Part shown: one piece after another, positions 9,440 through 20,021 of the stretch
Numbering within the stretch: position 1 is the stretch's first letter
Layout of the letters: every line of letters starts with the position of its first letter
Source: Diploptera punctata
Lineage: Eukaryota; Arthropoda; Insecta; Blattodea; Blaberidae
Direction of reading: 5' to 3'
DNA: 64,000 nt
Assembly (NCBI GenBank): GCA_030220185.1
Contig: JASPKZ010001602.1
Span: 177,501 to 241,500, forward strand
The notes under the pieces: generated by a model
The model's database searches: none
What the model was told of the DNA's origin: nothing
Seen by the model: only the letters and a program-made list of their open reading frames with translations
Translations under genes and position numbers: made by a program

Positions 9440-9667
9440 TTTTCATTCTTGCATATGTAAATTTTTTCCCAAATTGTGAGTTCCTTCGGTTTTTCCAATT
9501 GTTTAAGTAATTTTGTTTTGTTTTCAATTCTATGTTTTTCTGACCAGGCATGTGCAGCTATTGCAGATTTTTCGGTTTCTCCATTTTTAACATTTCTGAG
9601 GTGTTCTTTTAATCTTGTATTTAGATTCCTTTTTGTTTTTCTTATGTATATCTTTTCACAACTATGA
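9277..9667 (-). pseudogene. Penelope-like GIY-YIG endonuclease C-terminus
   Basis: An uninterrupted minus frame reads SCEKIYIRKTKRNLNTRL, KEHLRNVKNGETEKSAIA, AHAWSEKHRI, then LEKPKELTIWEKIYI and MNFEIPGYKER to a stop at 9277. The YIx-KTKRNLNTRLKEH block and the HAWSEKH and WEKIYI blocks are hallmarks of the Penelope-like GIY-YIG domain, which nicks target DNA. The usual G of YIG is R here. Only about the last 130 codons remain, so there is no RT and the copy is not autonomous. Confidence 0.78.
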
Positions 9668-9885
9668 ACTTTGAAATACCCGGTTATAAAGAAAGAGGAC
9701 TGATTTGGAAATTCTTCGGTCGGCCACCAGATGGCGCGGAGGTCAGTCTGCAGGATAGAAGGCCGTTGGACGTCAGTTGTGAACGTGACGCAGCATTGAC
9801 AATGTCACAAATTACGTGAAGAAACCCAGGGTCTGCTATGATTTATGAAGTGTGAGGTGAGTGAAATAATAAAAAATAAACAATA
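9658..9885. repeat. Right inverted arm of Penelope-like fragment
   Basis: Reverse complement of 9211-9439. The very high identity implies the arms arose in one recent event or are kept alike. Confidence 0.92.
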
Positions 9886-11484
9886 TTAAAGAACCTCATA
9901 GTGTTATTTCCTATCTACATAACTTAATAACAATTTATGTTAATGACGTATCATAGATCTATGACACACACTAGTGGAAACATAGCCGATTTACTTTCTT
10001 TCCTTTGTAACAATAGTTTTCGCCTTGATCTCATATTTTATCCTTCAAATGTTGTAAATTACCTCTTGGACCATCATACATATTATGAAATAGAGTTAAA
10101 GGATTTCATTTTGCCATCTGCAAAAGTCTATCTACATACCGAAAGTTCGTTTTCACTCTAACATTTTTTCTGTACGAGGGGCAAATTAGGGATTAATTTT
10201 AAGCACATTGTCCCTTTGCATACCCTAATTTATAATGATTAGTTACAAGATGCTATCTCATTTATCACGTGAAAATCGCACACACTATTCCCAACTGAGG
10301 TTTGAATTAAAAAATAAGTCAATCCTTGAGCGCTAATGGTTACCGTGTTTTATCTGTTCCTAAGTTCGCGAGTTTCAAATCAGGCAGGAGATAATGGAAT
10401 TTAAATGGTTTAAACATTTTAGAAAATATGTAAAATAATTTTCATTTTAATGAAATGTGCAAAATACAAAACATATTTCATGCCCTTCCTTATATACTTT
10501 GTATAACGTGAAACACAAAGGAAAAATTATGTTGTAATGAAAGAACAAATTGCTTTCAAAATATTGATTTACGGTGTTTCTCAAGGTAATGGTTTGTTTC
10601 AGGTAGTTAAGTAAACTCTCAAGACTTTCATATCATGTTAATTGCAAAAAACTATATATATTTTCAATCCAACTTTTCATGTTCCATTGCGAATTCCAAG
10701 TTAATGATTAGTTTTGAAAAAGTCTTGTTAATAGAGTTGCACAACGTCATATTTTCATAAATACGGTTCAAATTATTTATACCCTCCGTTTTTTATTCTG
10801 ATTAATATGCATATAAGTAATAGAGTAGGCTTTAACATCTGGGAAATTGACAGATAAGTTGAAAATGTGATTTAAGTTATATTCAACATGTACGTACAAG
10901 AGAGGTCATAGTAAAATGCCTAGATTCAACAGATACTTTCTGGCTACTGGAGAGTATGAAATCCTTGAACCGTTTAATCCTGATTGATATTCTTACTCTC
11001 TATGACCATTCGTACCAAGACATTTGTTGGATATAGTGTTCTTGTACAGATTAATATTCAATTCTTTGAAATCGTTCATGTGACCTGAGTCAGGAACGCA
11101 ATAATTGAACAGTTCTTATTAGCAGACAAAAGGAGAAATTCAACTAACTCTCTTAAAATTTATATTATAATCAATATGTATTTTAATTTTCATATTTATC
11201 ACTAGAAACAATCTACGGTTGAGAATAAAATAATACACTGTAACTTAAAAGCACTGATTTATTTATTTTAAACATTCTTTCCTTAAGAATATTCGCCAAC
11301 TTCAATAGAGGTTATTTTTATTTTGGGATCCATACCCATCTAAATAAAAAGTGTTAACTTGAAATATGATTAATATTGGTGGTTTACTGAATATATTTCA
11401 GAATAAAGGCACATACTTATTTTGGTCCTTGGTTGATACCCAAATAAAAGACAAATCCATTTCTTCACAAATAATTACGATATC
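9886..11484. other. 1.6 kb without gene; possible tRNA-like relic at 10310-10390
   Basis: The only suggestive item is GAGCGCTAATGGTTACCG followed about 35 bp later by GCGAGTTTCAAATC, resembling decayed A and B boxes of a SINE. The rest is AT-rich with no recognised coding or repeat. Confidence 0.4.
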
Positions 11485-13335
11485 TTACTTACTTACTCAC
11501 TGGCACTATCGAACCCGTAGGTTCATGGGCCGCGCGGACATAAGCTCTCCATACATCCCTATCCTGAGCTAATGCTTTCTAATCATTCCCTGTATAATCT
11601 ACTTCCCTCAAATCATAGATAATGTTGTTCTCCCACCTCATTCTTGGTCTACCAACTGGGCGTTTTCCTTCTGGCTTTCCTACAAGAAGTTTCCATGCAC
11701 GTCTTTCTTTCCCCATACGAGCAACATGTCCTGCCCATCGCAGTCTACGGGACTTAACTGTTCTTATTATATCTGGCTTCCTATAAAGACCATGTAGTTC
11801 ATTGTTATGAAGTCTTCTCCATTCACCTGTCTCTTCATCTCTCTTTGGTCCAAAAATTTTCCTAAGAACTTTATTCTCAAATACTTGTAATCTCCTTTCC
11901 TCCCTTAAAGTAAGAGTCCATGTTTCGCACCCATATAATATAACTGGTAGAATAATAGTTTTATATATTTTCAGCTTAACGTTTTTGCAAGGAGTTGGGA
12001 CATCAAAAGTCTCTGCAATGCATAATAGCATGCATTTCCAGAATTGAGCCTATGTTTAATTTCTTTGTGCATCTCATTCCTATTTTGTGATCATTGTTCC
12101 TAGGTATTTGAATTCAGCCAATTCCTCAAAATTTCCCTGATTTGTCATTAGCTGTCCATTTTCATTATATACTAAATTTCTACGTGTGACCATATATTTA
12201 GTTTTATTGATATTTACTTCCAGTCCTAATTTCTTAGTGTTACTCAATAGTGTGTGCGTGTTGGCCTTTAGTATCTCCTCGCTATCGGAAAACAATACTA
12301 CATCATCAGCATAAACTAACAGCTTATTAATACCATTCAGTTGTAAGCCTTCCTCATTCTCTAAAGATTTAATGGCATGCTCTAGTACAAAATTAATTAG
12401 TAGAGAAGATAATGCATCTTCTTGCTTCAACCCATTCTGGATTTCAAAACTGTCTGAAAACTGTTTGCCCACACGCACCCTACTCTTTGAGCCATTTAGA
12501 CAAATTCGTATAAGTCTAACTAAGTTTTTAAGAATTCGGAACTCCAGCAGGATACTATATAACTTCTCCCTCTTAATTGAATCATATGCTTTTTTGAAAT
12601 CTACATATAGTTGATGTACAGTACCATTATATACCCATTTCTTTTCTAAAATCTGTCTTATACTAAAAATCTGATCTGTTGTAGACCTGTTTCTTCTAAA
12701 TGCACATTGATGATCTCCTAGAATGTCATCAATATAGGGAGTAAGTCTGCTTACTAATATATTTGTTAGTATTTTGTACGAAGTTGAAAGTAATGAGATG
12801 CCCCTATAGTTGTTGCAATTAGTTTTATCTCCTTTCTTATAAATTGGTACGATAATTGATTCCTTCCATTCATCTGGAAGAGCTTCTTTTTCCCAAATCA
12901 TACTAAGCAACCAGCGTACCTTGTCCATCAGTTTTCTCCCCCTGATTTTATCAGTTCCGCTGGGATCTCATCTGAACCTGATGCTTTAAACATCTTCAAT
13001 TTTTCAATTGCCATTTCAACCTCTAATGCACTTGGCTCTGCGACTAGCATTTCTTCTGTCTGTAACTTATCCTCCTCAATGTCCTGTTCTGTATGTACAT
13101 TCAATAGCTGATTAAAATAACTTTTCCATCTATTTAATATACTCCTAGAATCTGCAATCATATCCCCATTTTCATTCCGAATTATGTTTGTTCTAGCCTG
13201 AAACCCTTTCTTCTCTATACTAATTCCCTTATATAATTCCCTAATATTCCTATTTTTTGCATTCATTTCAAGATCATTAATCTTCTCTCTCAAATATTCC
13301 CTCTTTTTACTCTTTAGTAACTTGGTCCCTCATAA
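11485..13335 (-). pseudogene. Non-LTR retrotransposon RT, family alpha copy B (longest copy)
   Basis: Reading leftward from 13335: an N-terminal linker (13293-12928; KASGSDEIPAELIK), then 12928-12080 with the fingers (PIYKKGDKTNCNNYRGISL), motif A YVDFKKAYDSI, motif B NGLKQEDALSS and motif C LLVYADDVVLF. A frameshift near 12080 leads to 12031-11579 (GCETWTLTLREERR, RLRWAGHVARMG). A stop breaks the fingers from the linker at 12928. Motif B has E where copy A has G (KQEDA versus KQGDA). The 3' end ACTTACTTACTCACTGGC is the same as in copies A and C. The APE endonuclease is missing. This copy abuts an oppositely oriented RT tail at about 13390. Confidence 0.9.
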
Positions 13336-13391
13336 AATTCTAATCACTGGCAAAATATATTGGGTTCCTGTAACTTCAAAAACATTTACAT

Positions 13392-14006
13392 CACACACAC
13401 TCAATGGCGATATCCAAGGACCCACGACGTGTTAAATTAGAAATAGAAGGGAAAAGTATAGAACAGGTCATGAAATTCAAATATTTAGGAATACAAATTA
13501 ATAGCAACAACGGAATAACAGATGAAATCCTCCATCAAGCAAATAATGCAAACAAAATATCGGGATGTTTAAACAATACTGTTTGGAAAAATAAAAATTT
13601 AAGAATAGATACAAAAGTAAGAATTTACAAATCTGTCATAAGACCAGTTCTAACATATGGTTGTGAATGCCGAACAAAAACTAAAAAAACAAAACAAATC
13701 AATGAAACAACCGAAATTAAAGTTTTAAGGAAAATCGTAGGAAAATCGCTGAGAGAGAAAATTCGCAGCTCTGTTATTAGAGAAGAATGTGAAATTGAAC
13801 CTATAAACCTCTGGATAAATGATAGAAGACTAAACTGGAGCGATCACATAGATAAAATGGAGAACAATAGATTCGTGAAGAAAGTACGTGACTGGACACC
13901 TGAGCAGAAAAGGCCTTTAGGACGACCACAACTACGACGGAAGGACATCACCATACCCCGGACCTGTAGTGAATGAACACGCAACAAGCTGCCAGCATTC
14001 ATGCGT
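13392..14006 (+). pseudogene. RT thumb and C-terminal tail, beta-like, open frame of 190 codons
   Basis: 13404-13976 is open from MAISKDPRRVKLEIEGK through KFKYLGIQI, RPVLTYGCE, RRLNWSDHIDKM and KRPLGRPQLRR. This is the RT connection/thumb and tail of a beta-like element, 5'-truncated just upstream of MAI, so it has no catalytic site. It lies head-on against alpha copy B. The 3' end runs into GAGGAAGAAGAAGAAGAC. Confidence 0.82.
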
Positions 14007-14033
14007 AGAGGAGGAAGAAGAAGAAGACAAATC
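14007..14033 (+). repeat. (GAA)n 3' tail
   Basis: GAGGAGGAAGAAGAAGAAG follows the RT tail and is interpreted as its native 3' end. Confidence 0.75.
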
Positions 14034-14225
14034 ATTTCACGAAAAACTGCCCTACAGTGTTTTTCAAAACAAAATAAATTTTGTTCATTTTAAAATTCTT
14101 GTTTTCTAATCATAACTGCATTGCTCCACACTGAGCATACATTTTGCTATTTGCCTTCACAGACAATCTGCATGAGATGTCAGAGTAATGGTGATATTTA
14201 CTCCCAGAACATTATATAGTAGGCC

Positions 14226-14325
14226 TACTCATTTCGTTAAAAGCTCAATCGACCCCATGACCATGGTGTCATCAGAACTTTTAAGTCAGTTTAAAAATCC
14301 TGATCATGAACCTGCGAACTTTAGG
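14226..14325 (-). mobile_element. SINE S3, strongly diverged fragment
   Basis: TCATTTCGTTAAAAGCTC, AATCGACCCCATGACCATGG and GTCAGTTTAAAAATCCTGA match, in order, the S3 copy at 31652-31957. The head beyond is eroded. Confidence 0.6.
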
Positions 14326-14989
14326 TTTGTCGTAACCAATTACGACGACGGTGAGTCACGCTTTACGTACAGTGTATATAGTAGTAGATAGGAACAGAGC
14401 GAATCTAGTTAACCCATTCATGCGCATCAACAATTAGATGATGAGGCATTCAGATATTTCCTAATCCCAATTGGGACGACTCACTAACTCTGGAGAAAGT
14501 TTAGGAACATCACGCCTTACGGCGACTGAGGGTTCGTCATTATCTTTTCCCACTGGATTTTACGATTTCTAGCTCCGGTCCACCACTACCCCGTTAATTT
14601 AGTTTATTCTCTTACAACAACAAACGAGTTTGGAGAATCAGACAAGCTGGATCGCCAAGGGGGATGGAATTTAGTTCGGTCTCGCACCACTAGGGTGCAA
14701 GAGAACCTTAACGGGAAAAAGCTCTAGAAGGTATCCACCCTGCTATTGCAGGCCCGCTGCCTCTGGATTACCAAACTAACTACCTAAACTCTAAAGGTAT
14801 TCACAACCAAGAACTCGTAAAGTGCAACCTTACAACGGGAATCCAATTAGCGCTAGATCCCTCATTGCAGAGCTGAAATTATTTTCCTCCTGTCAAATAA
14901 TGTAGGTGGTTATAGACAAATCATCAATTTTAAACTAGTTATATTGTAGAGATCTCTTGCCGGGATATTCAGTCTGGTAGCCGGCAATT
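14326..14989. other. Unassigned, possibly the 3' UTR of the R2-like relic
   Basis: This more complex, less AT-rich stretch lies directly downstream (minus sense) of the R2-like coding relic. I do not see the conserved 28S rRNA sequence around the classical R2 target, so an rDNA location is not supported. Confidence 0.35.
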
Positions 14990-15970
14990 GCTTTCCGTTC
15001 ATGTTAGAGAAGCAATGGCTCGTCGTCTAAGAATCCGTGATAAATCTCAAATTGAGCTTCTTGGAGCCATCAGACTAATTTTCTTCAATACAGAGGCCTC
15101 ACTTATTGCTAACTGGGCCAAATCCTTTACGATAGGCTTGAGTATTGTCCTCTTGTACCCATCACAATGCAAGTAGGTCTGCCTCACCCCAGGGGTCTCG
15201 TATTATCCGTTCGGGCGCGCGCATGATAGTATGAATATTCGTACGTACAATTATGTCGACAACAAGGACCCTTTCTTGGCGTGTTATCACCAGCTCAGGT
15301 TAACTTGTCACCGTTGCAGCATTGTCGCGTTTGGCGAGATGAAGAATGAAGTCCTTGATCTCGTCGTGTCGTCGAATCCGCGCAGCCTTTGTATGAAGGC
15401 ATTGCTCTAAGATGTGCCCCCGTTCTTCCTCTGAAGCTTACATGATCATGACACTGATTCGCGTGTTCTGATATTGTTCAAATGCATTAAATTGCCCCAG
15501 TATTAGAACGAAGTTTGAGAGCCGAAATCTATCTATATGACTTAAACAAGATCGATCATTGAGAATACAATTCTCCATTTTATCTCCTGCCAATGCTTTA
15601 ACAGAACGACCCTGTACTGCGAGCACAGACCACTTGACCAGCATGTCTTTGTACACCCGCCGAGCGTACGACTTAATCGATTCATTTGTTAGATGACCAA
15701 TGCGTGCGCCCCGGGTGAACCACTTTAGCCTACCCATCATGCATCTTTTCAACGCCTTAAGTATAGAATCATCACTTCTCTGTGCTTAGAGTTGAAACCT
15801 CAATCCAGAGCACACAATAGTCACCTGAATACATAGGATTTCAACCTCCCATCCTTGGACTTAGCGCACAACATCCCATCTGCAGTAGACAGATGCAGAC
15901 GAAATATCTTCTTCACGTACTCTCTGATCTCAAGATCTACAGGTCTAAACACTACTACAGACGGCAGGCT
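14990..15970 (-). pseudogene. R2-like non-LTR element, C-terminal region with restriction-like endonuclease
   Basis: On the minus strand, about 15960-15830 reads VDLEIREYVKKIFRLHL and LCAKSKDGRLKSY, matching the post-RT domain. 15752-15438 reads GHLTNESIKSYARRVYKD and WSVLAVQGRSVKALAGDK. After a stop at 15438 the same frame reads EEERGHILEQC, ARIRRHDEIKDFILHLAK and, after another stop, PELVITRQERVLVVDIIVRT. The H-x4-C knuckle remnant, the RRHDEI helix and the PD-x-D-like core (PE instead of PD) are diagnostic of the restriction-like endonuclease of the R2/NeSL group. A shift then gives DLAQLAISEASVLKK. Many stops; clearly dead. Confidence 0.72.
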
Positions 15971-15975
15971 TGGAG

Positions 15976-16420
15976 ACCAGCTAATGTGTGAAGTGGGGGA
16001 TTAGGTATGTCTTAATGATATATAGATTTTGGTGGGGCTTAAGAGGCAGTTTATGGGTGTCTTCCAACTTTTTTGAACAAATGGGTGCATATGTCGGTTA
16101 AATCTATCTGCATCCCGAGATATTTTAGGTTATGACCCGGATCGGCAAAAGTAATTTAAGAAGTATTCTTAAAGCAAAGTCCGGGTGCGTGAGGCGCCAA
16201 GAATCCTCGATGAGGGTAACATAGAACGCGGCGCAAAGAGAGTTATAGATACCCCTGTGTATAAGAATATATTTTCATGAATAAATAAATTGCCTCTTTC
16301 CATGATATATATAATCAGAGCTGGAGACGGCAATGAGAAATTCCGGCGCAACGTATTACTGTTTTAAGATATCCCTCGGAAACTACATATTTAATCGTGC
16401 TCAAAAGTATCCCATGCTTT
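15976..16420. other. No recognised gene
   Basis: Moderately complex sequence with GGCGCCAAGAATCCTCG and AACGCGGCGC. I cannot assign it. Confidence 0.4.
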
Positions 16421-16520
16421 ATTCTGGGAATCAAATTATGTCTCTCACAAAGTTCATCAAAATCAGTTCAGTAGTTTAACCGTAAAAGCAGACAAACTCA
16501 TTTTCGCATTACAATATATA
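16421..16520 (+). repeat. Arthropod repeat 3' end with ATCAAAATCAGTTCAGTAG
   Basis: The phrase TTCATCAAAATCAGTTCAGT, then AGTTTAACCG, GCAGACAAAC and TTTTCGCATTACAATATA, is a known recurrent 3' end of dispersed arthropod repeats. I do not assign the class. S1 inserted directly behind it. Confidence 0.6.
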
Positions 16521-16840
16521 GTCCACCGCTGTGGTCTCGAGGTAGCGCGCTGCCTTGTCACGCAGCGGGCCCGGGTTCGATCCCCGGTCGGGACAGTTTT
16601 TCTGGGTGAGGTTTTTATCGGGGTTTTTCCTTACCTGTAAGATAAATGTCAGGAAAACTTTAAGACCCAAACGGTCCCCGAAATCATATGGCCATCATCA
16701 TCATCCTTCACCGGTGTGGAAAACAACGGGAAGCTACCACATCTACAATTCCCTAGTAAAGCTGCTAGCATAGCATGAAAATGCTATTATCGCAGTGAAG
16801 GACCTGCCTTAGGGCAGAATTACTATGGATGGATGGATGG
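16521..16840 (+). mobile_element. SINE S1, full-length copy
   Basis: The head CCACCGCTGTGGTCTCGAG and GGTAGCGCGCTGCC (A box region), then GGTTCGATCCC (B box), are followed by CTGGGTGAGGTTTTTATCGG, AAACGGTCCCCGAAATC, a CAT-rich spacer, the GGGAAGCTACCAC block and the 3' end GGGCAGAATTACTATGG with (ATGG)n. TATATAG flanks both ends and may be the target duplication, but it lies in TA-rich DNA. Polymerase III would transcribe it; mobilisation would need a partner RT. Confidence 0.92.
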
Positions 16841-16843
16841 ATA

Positions 16844-17030
16844 TATATAGATGTTATAACTATATTTTTGACATTTGGCAATGAAGGCATATATGATGTG
16901 AAAAGAAAAATGAATGATTGAGTTGGGTTTTGAACCCGAATCTCTAACCTCTGTACGTTTAGCGCTCTAACGACCTGAGCTACCCAAGTATTACAACACA
17001 AACATACATTTTTCATATCATATATATATA
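16844..17030 (-). mobile_element. SINE S5, partial copy with extended head flank
   Basis: The minus strand carries the tRNA-like head (AGCTCAGGTCGTTAGAGCGC, GGTTCAAAACCC) and CAAACATACATTTTTC, but the body beyond is lost in a TA array. Left of the head is TGACATTTGGCAATGAAGG, which also flanks S5 at 5541-5590 and 18793-18830, so the flank may belong to the element. Confidence 0.82.
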
Positions 17031-17032
17031 TA

Positions 17033-17937
17033 GGGCAGTTCGGGTAATGCGTACCTTCTGTTTGAGTGGACCCTGTTAACATCTTTAATTGGTGCTGCCC
17101 TCGAACGGAAAATGTTTTAACTTCTTCCTCTCATCGACTTTGATGGGTTCAAGGCTAGTTTATTTTATTCTTTGTGCGAAGAAGGATTTATTTCGTGATA
17201 TTTATTAAAATGCTTACTTCAAAAGTTTTTCAAACTAAGAATCAATTCTTAATTTCTGCTATTGAAGCGTTGAAAATGTTGAAAAAACTCTTATATATGT
17301 TATATTATGTAGATGCTGTTTTAATGTGCTGACGGTTGTGGTGTGATATTGTGTGATATGGTGGCTGTATAAAATAATTAACGATAACAAATGAATTATG
17401 TTAATGTAGGCCCACCATAAGGACCTGTGTCCACTTTACACGAATGCGTACATTTTATCAATGAGGATGCTATCTGTGAAAACCATTCACATAATTAACT
17501 TTATTTAATATCCTTGTAATTTTACTAAACCCTAATTGCTTTCTGCAATTGAATGACGTGTGAATGTTATAATAAGAAATCATTTTTCAAAACATTAAAT
17601 AAATATCAACACTTTTTAATTATGATTATTCAAAAATATTTTCAGATTAATATGTGCCCATCTGAAGTTAATAAAGCAAATAAACTTAAATATAGACTAA
17701 AATCTACGGTGGATTCTGGGGTCCACTTTATCCGAATATGGAGGTTAAATTGGACCTTTCTTGTAATGTATAAAGTTTATAAATTATGAAGATGATTCTA
17801 TGTTTGAATAAAATAACAGGTATTCCATAGTTACAACACTAATGATAATCACTGTAATTAAACACAATTCAAATCCCTTAATTAAAAGAATAAAAAGAAC
17901 AAATTTAAAACAGGGTCCAAATTACCTCACGTTCCTC
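17033..17937 (+). mobile_element. Unclassified 905-bp MITE-like element, copy A
   Basis: It is homologous along its length to the reverse complement of 58812-59714 (903 bp). The ends are imperfect inverted repeats: GGGCAGTTCGGGTAATGCG on the left and, reverse-complemented, GAACGTGAGGTAATTTGGAC on the right. TA dinucleotides flank both ends, as in Tc1/mariner-type insertions, although the neighbouring DNA is a TA array. Repeated GTCCACTTTA motifs lie inside. No transposase is recognised; the 78-codon frame at 17553-17789 looks non-coding. I infer a non-autonomous DNA transposon. Confidence 0.72.
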
Positions 17938-17947
17938 TATATATATA

Positions 17948-18205
17948 TACATGTCATGAAAATAAAAATAAATGTCTAAGTCAGGATTTGAACCCGAGTT
18001 TTTAAACTATGTACGTTTAGCGCTCTAACCATCTGAGCTTCTCAGAAACCATAACACAAACATTTATTTTTCTTATATATATAGTATTCTCAATTTACGC
18101 TAGAGGTAGCGGGATATGGTTCCAACTGCCATCTTCTGGCCACTGTAACAAGTAAGCATATTTAAAGAGAATATTTGCTTTATTAGTAACGCTTGTATAT
18201 TCAGA
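17948..18205 (-). mobile_element. SINE S5, near full-length copy
   Basis: The minus-strand head GGTTAGAGCGCTAAACGTAC and GGTTCAAATCC are followed by ACAAACATTTATTTTTCTTA, GAGGTAGCGGGATATGG, CATCTTCTGGCCACTG and TAACGCTTGTATATT. The 3' end meets an ATT array at about 18206. Confidence 0.87.
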
Positions 18206-18243
18206 AATTATTATTATTACTATTATTATCATTATTATGATTA

Positions 18244-18282
<39 letters not shown>

Positions 18283-18302
18283 TATTATCATTATTATGAT
18301 TA

Positions 18303-18340
<38 letters not shown>

Positions 18341-18342
18341 TT
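18206..18342. repeat. (TTA)n/(ATT)n microsatellite
   Basis: Long interrupted ATT array adjoining the S5 3' end. Confidence 0.95.
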
Positions 18343-18507
18343 GAATCTCCGAATATTTTGAAACCCTATTTTGCCACAAAGGCATGTTAGAGTTGTAGCT
18401 TACTATAACAATATTGTACTGTACATTGTAAAACAGAAATATTATCTTATGGTTTTGAATGAGTGTTATGAATTACCCATAAATCGTCTATAAGCGTCTA
18501 GAAAATA

Positions 18508-18774
18508 CTACATATTGTTATGAACGTTTGTTATGAAATTCATAAAATGTTTATAATAATTTTGGTTCTTAAAAATCACTTCACACATTGAGGCAGAAGC
18601 CCCATCATCATTTAAAAGTAAGTTTAACAAGAATCGTTGTCTTTCGAATATTGGACAATCAAATAGAACAGGTTTTAGAGATTGTATTGATTCTTGACAT
18701 TTACAATTATGATCACTATCTGGGTTAATATTAAATCTCCAAAAATAACTTCCAAATTTTCCATAGCCAGTCAT
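18508..18774 (-). pseudogene. I-group non-LTR element C-terminal zinc-knuckle fragment
   Basis: The 88-codon minus frame begins MTGYGKFGSYFWRFNI and continues HNCKCQESIQSLKPVLFD, CPIFERQR. The G-x-G-x-F-x2-Y...C-x-C-x(n)-C-P-x-F-x3-R layout is the tail found after RNase H in I/R1-type retrotransposons. No RT or RNase H is visible upstream, so this is a very short 3' fragment. The frame itself is uninterrupted. Confidence 0.65.
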
Positions 18775-18792
18775 AAATTGTGTTAATATATT

Positions 18793-18891
18793 TAGATGTT
18801 ATAACTAATTTTTGACATTTGGTAATGCGGGCAACTAGGACATAAAAATAAATGCCTGAGTCGTAATTTCAACCCGAGTTTCTAAACTCTA

Positions 18892-18893
<2 letters not shown>
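18793..18893 (-). mobile_element. SINE S5 head fragment
   Basis: AGATGTTATAACTAATTTTT and TGACATTTGGTAATG are followed by CTGAGTCGTAATTTCAACCC, a damaged S5 head. It is truncated by a TA array. Confidence 0.7.

Positions 18894-18935
<42 letters not shown>
18894..18935. repeat. (TA)n microsatellite
   Basis: TA array at the truncated S5 end. Confidence 0.95.
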
Positions 18936-18938
<3 letters not shown>

Positions 18939-19433
18939 TTACTGTAACTACCTGGGGAATAATAACTAACAATGATATAAAAAAATTTGAGTGTATATGC
19001 AGAAATAGCAGACAATTTTCTTGGAAAGAGAATTTCCATGCGACTGGTTTTCATATTCTGTGTTTCGCATGTGTTTCAATTCTGAAATTATAAATAATAT
19101 AAATTAGAGCACGGCATAGCTTTCTCAGAAATTTAATACAATTAAGTATTCATATTCCAGTGAGCACATTTCATTACATCCTACTCACTAAAACACGGAG
19201 ATCCAATTAAACATTTCAAGTTTTATGTTATATATTTCATACGTTTTACGAAATTTAAACAAAGGAAAAGAGTAATGCAGTTTTAACAAGTAGTGAGGCA
19301 CAACTCTGAATTTCCTAGCTCTTCAGAAACATCTTGCAAGAAATTTAATATTATCAGTGTCAATTAATATGATAAAAATTATAAATGTTCTGTGTTATCG
19401 ATTTTCAATCATTGTTTAATTATCTGTGCCATC
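18936..19433. other. No recognised feature
   Basis: AT-rich with no coding or repeat assignment. Confidence 0.55.
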
Positions 19434-19746
19434 TTGTTTATATTCGGGGCGCGCCGTAGCGTAGTGGTTAAGGCACTGAGCTACAAGCCGGAGGGTCGAG
19501 GGTTCTAGTCCCGTTGGGGGTCAGGATTTTTAAACTGAACCAAACCCTCTGGCGGCACTATGGTCCTGGGGCCGACTCAGCCTCTAACGGAAATGAGTAA
19601 CAGACGCTTGTTCTGGGGTACAGACGGCCGTCACGCAGGGCTGACATAAAGTGCCGATTGTCTAGAAAAAGTGGAAGCCTTAATCTCCTACTACCCCAAG
19701 GGCCTCCTGAGGTCTGTTGTGGGATCACTTTATATTGTTTATATTC
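19434..19746 (+). mobile_element. SINE S3, full copy with 12-bp target duplication
   Basis: TTGTTTATATTC occurs at 19434-19445 and again at 19735-19746, exactly flanking a 289-bp body. The head GCCGTAGCGTAGTGGTTAAG (A box) and GGTTCTAGTCCC (B box) lead into GGTCAGGATTTTTAAACTG, CTCAGCCTCTAACGGAAATG, CAGGGCTGACATAAAGTGCC and ACTACCCCAAGGGCCTCCTG. The perfect target duplication shows integration as one unit. Confidence 0.93.
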
Positions 19747-20021
19747 AACAATCTCTTGATTTTTATAAAAAATTGGGCATTCATATGTCAAACTGTGTCT
19801 TAAGTAAAACAGTTGGTTCGGAATGGAAATTGAATTTGTACTAATGTCCCAGAGAAAGACAATTTCTGCGCGGGGATGACGGTCTAGTGCAGGAGGATTC
19901 CTCGAATACTATTGGGCTACTGATGACGTGGCGAATGTTATACCGTTTTACTACACGTAACAAATTTGATAAGTTGGCACAGATTCCTGCTAGACATACT
20001 AAATATATTAATACGATTATT

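Larger units (their letters stand above)
9211..9885 (-). mobile_element. Penelope-like element fragment with inverted arms
   Basis: Two near-identical inverted arms, 9211-9439 and 9658-9885, flank a 218-bp spacer. The minus strand of the spacer and left arm encodes the GIY-YIG-type C-terminus described separately. Penelope-like elements often integrate as 5'-truncated copies with an inverted partial copy at the other end, which matches this layout. The junction near 9658 falls within ACAACTATGAACTTTG, where arm and coding sequence meet. Confidence 0.8.

Noticed and set aside
12372..12614. Plus-strand frames opposite the alpha RTs
   Set aside because: Antisense shadows; identical shadows appear opposite the other alpha copies (6228-6470, 42088-42348).
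14326..14989. 28S rRNA gene fragment as R2 target
   Set aside because: I could not find the conserved 28S sequence around the usual R2 site, so I left the stretch unassigned.
16555..16773. SRSGPGFDPRSGQFF-type frames as a protein family
   Set aside because: They recur at 28839, 58138 and 59901 only because they are the S1 SINE head and body translated.
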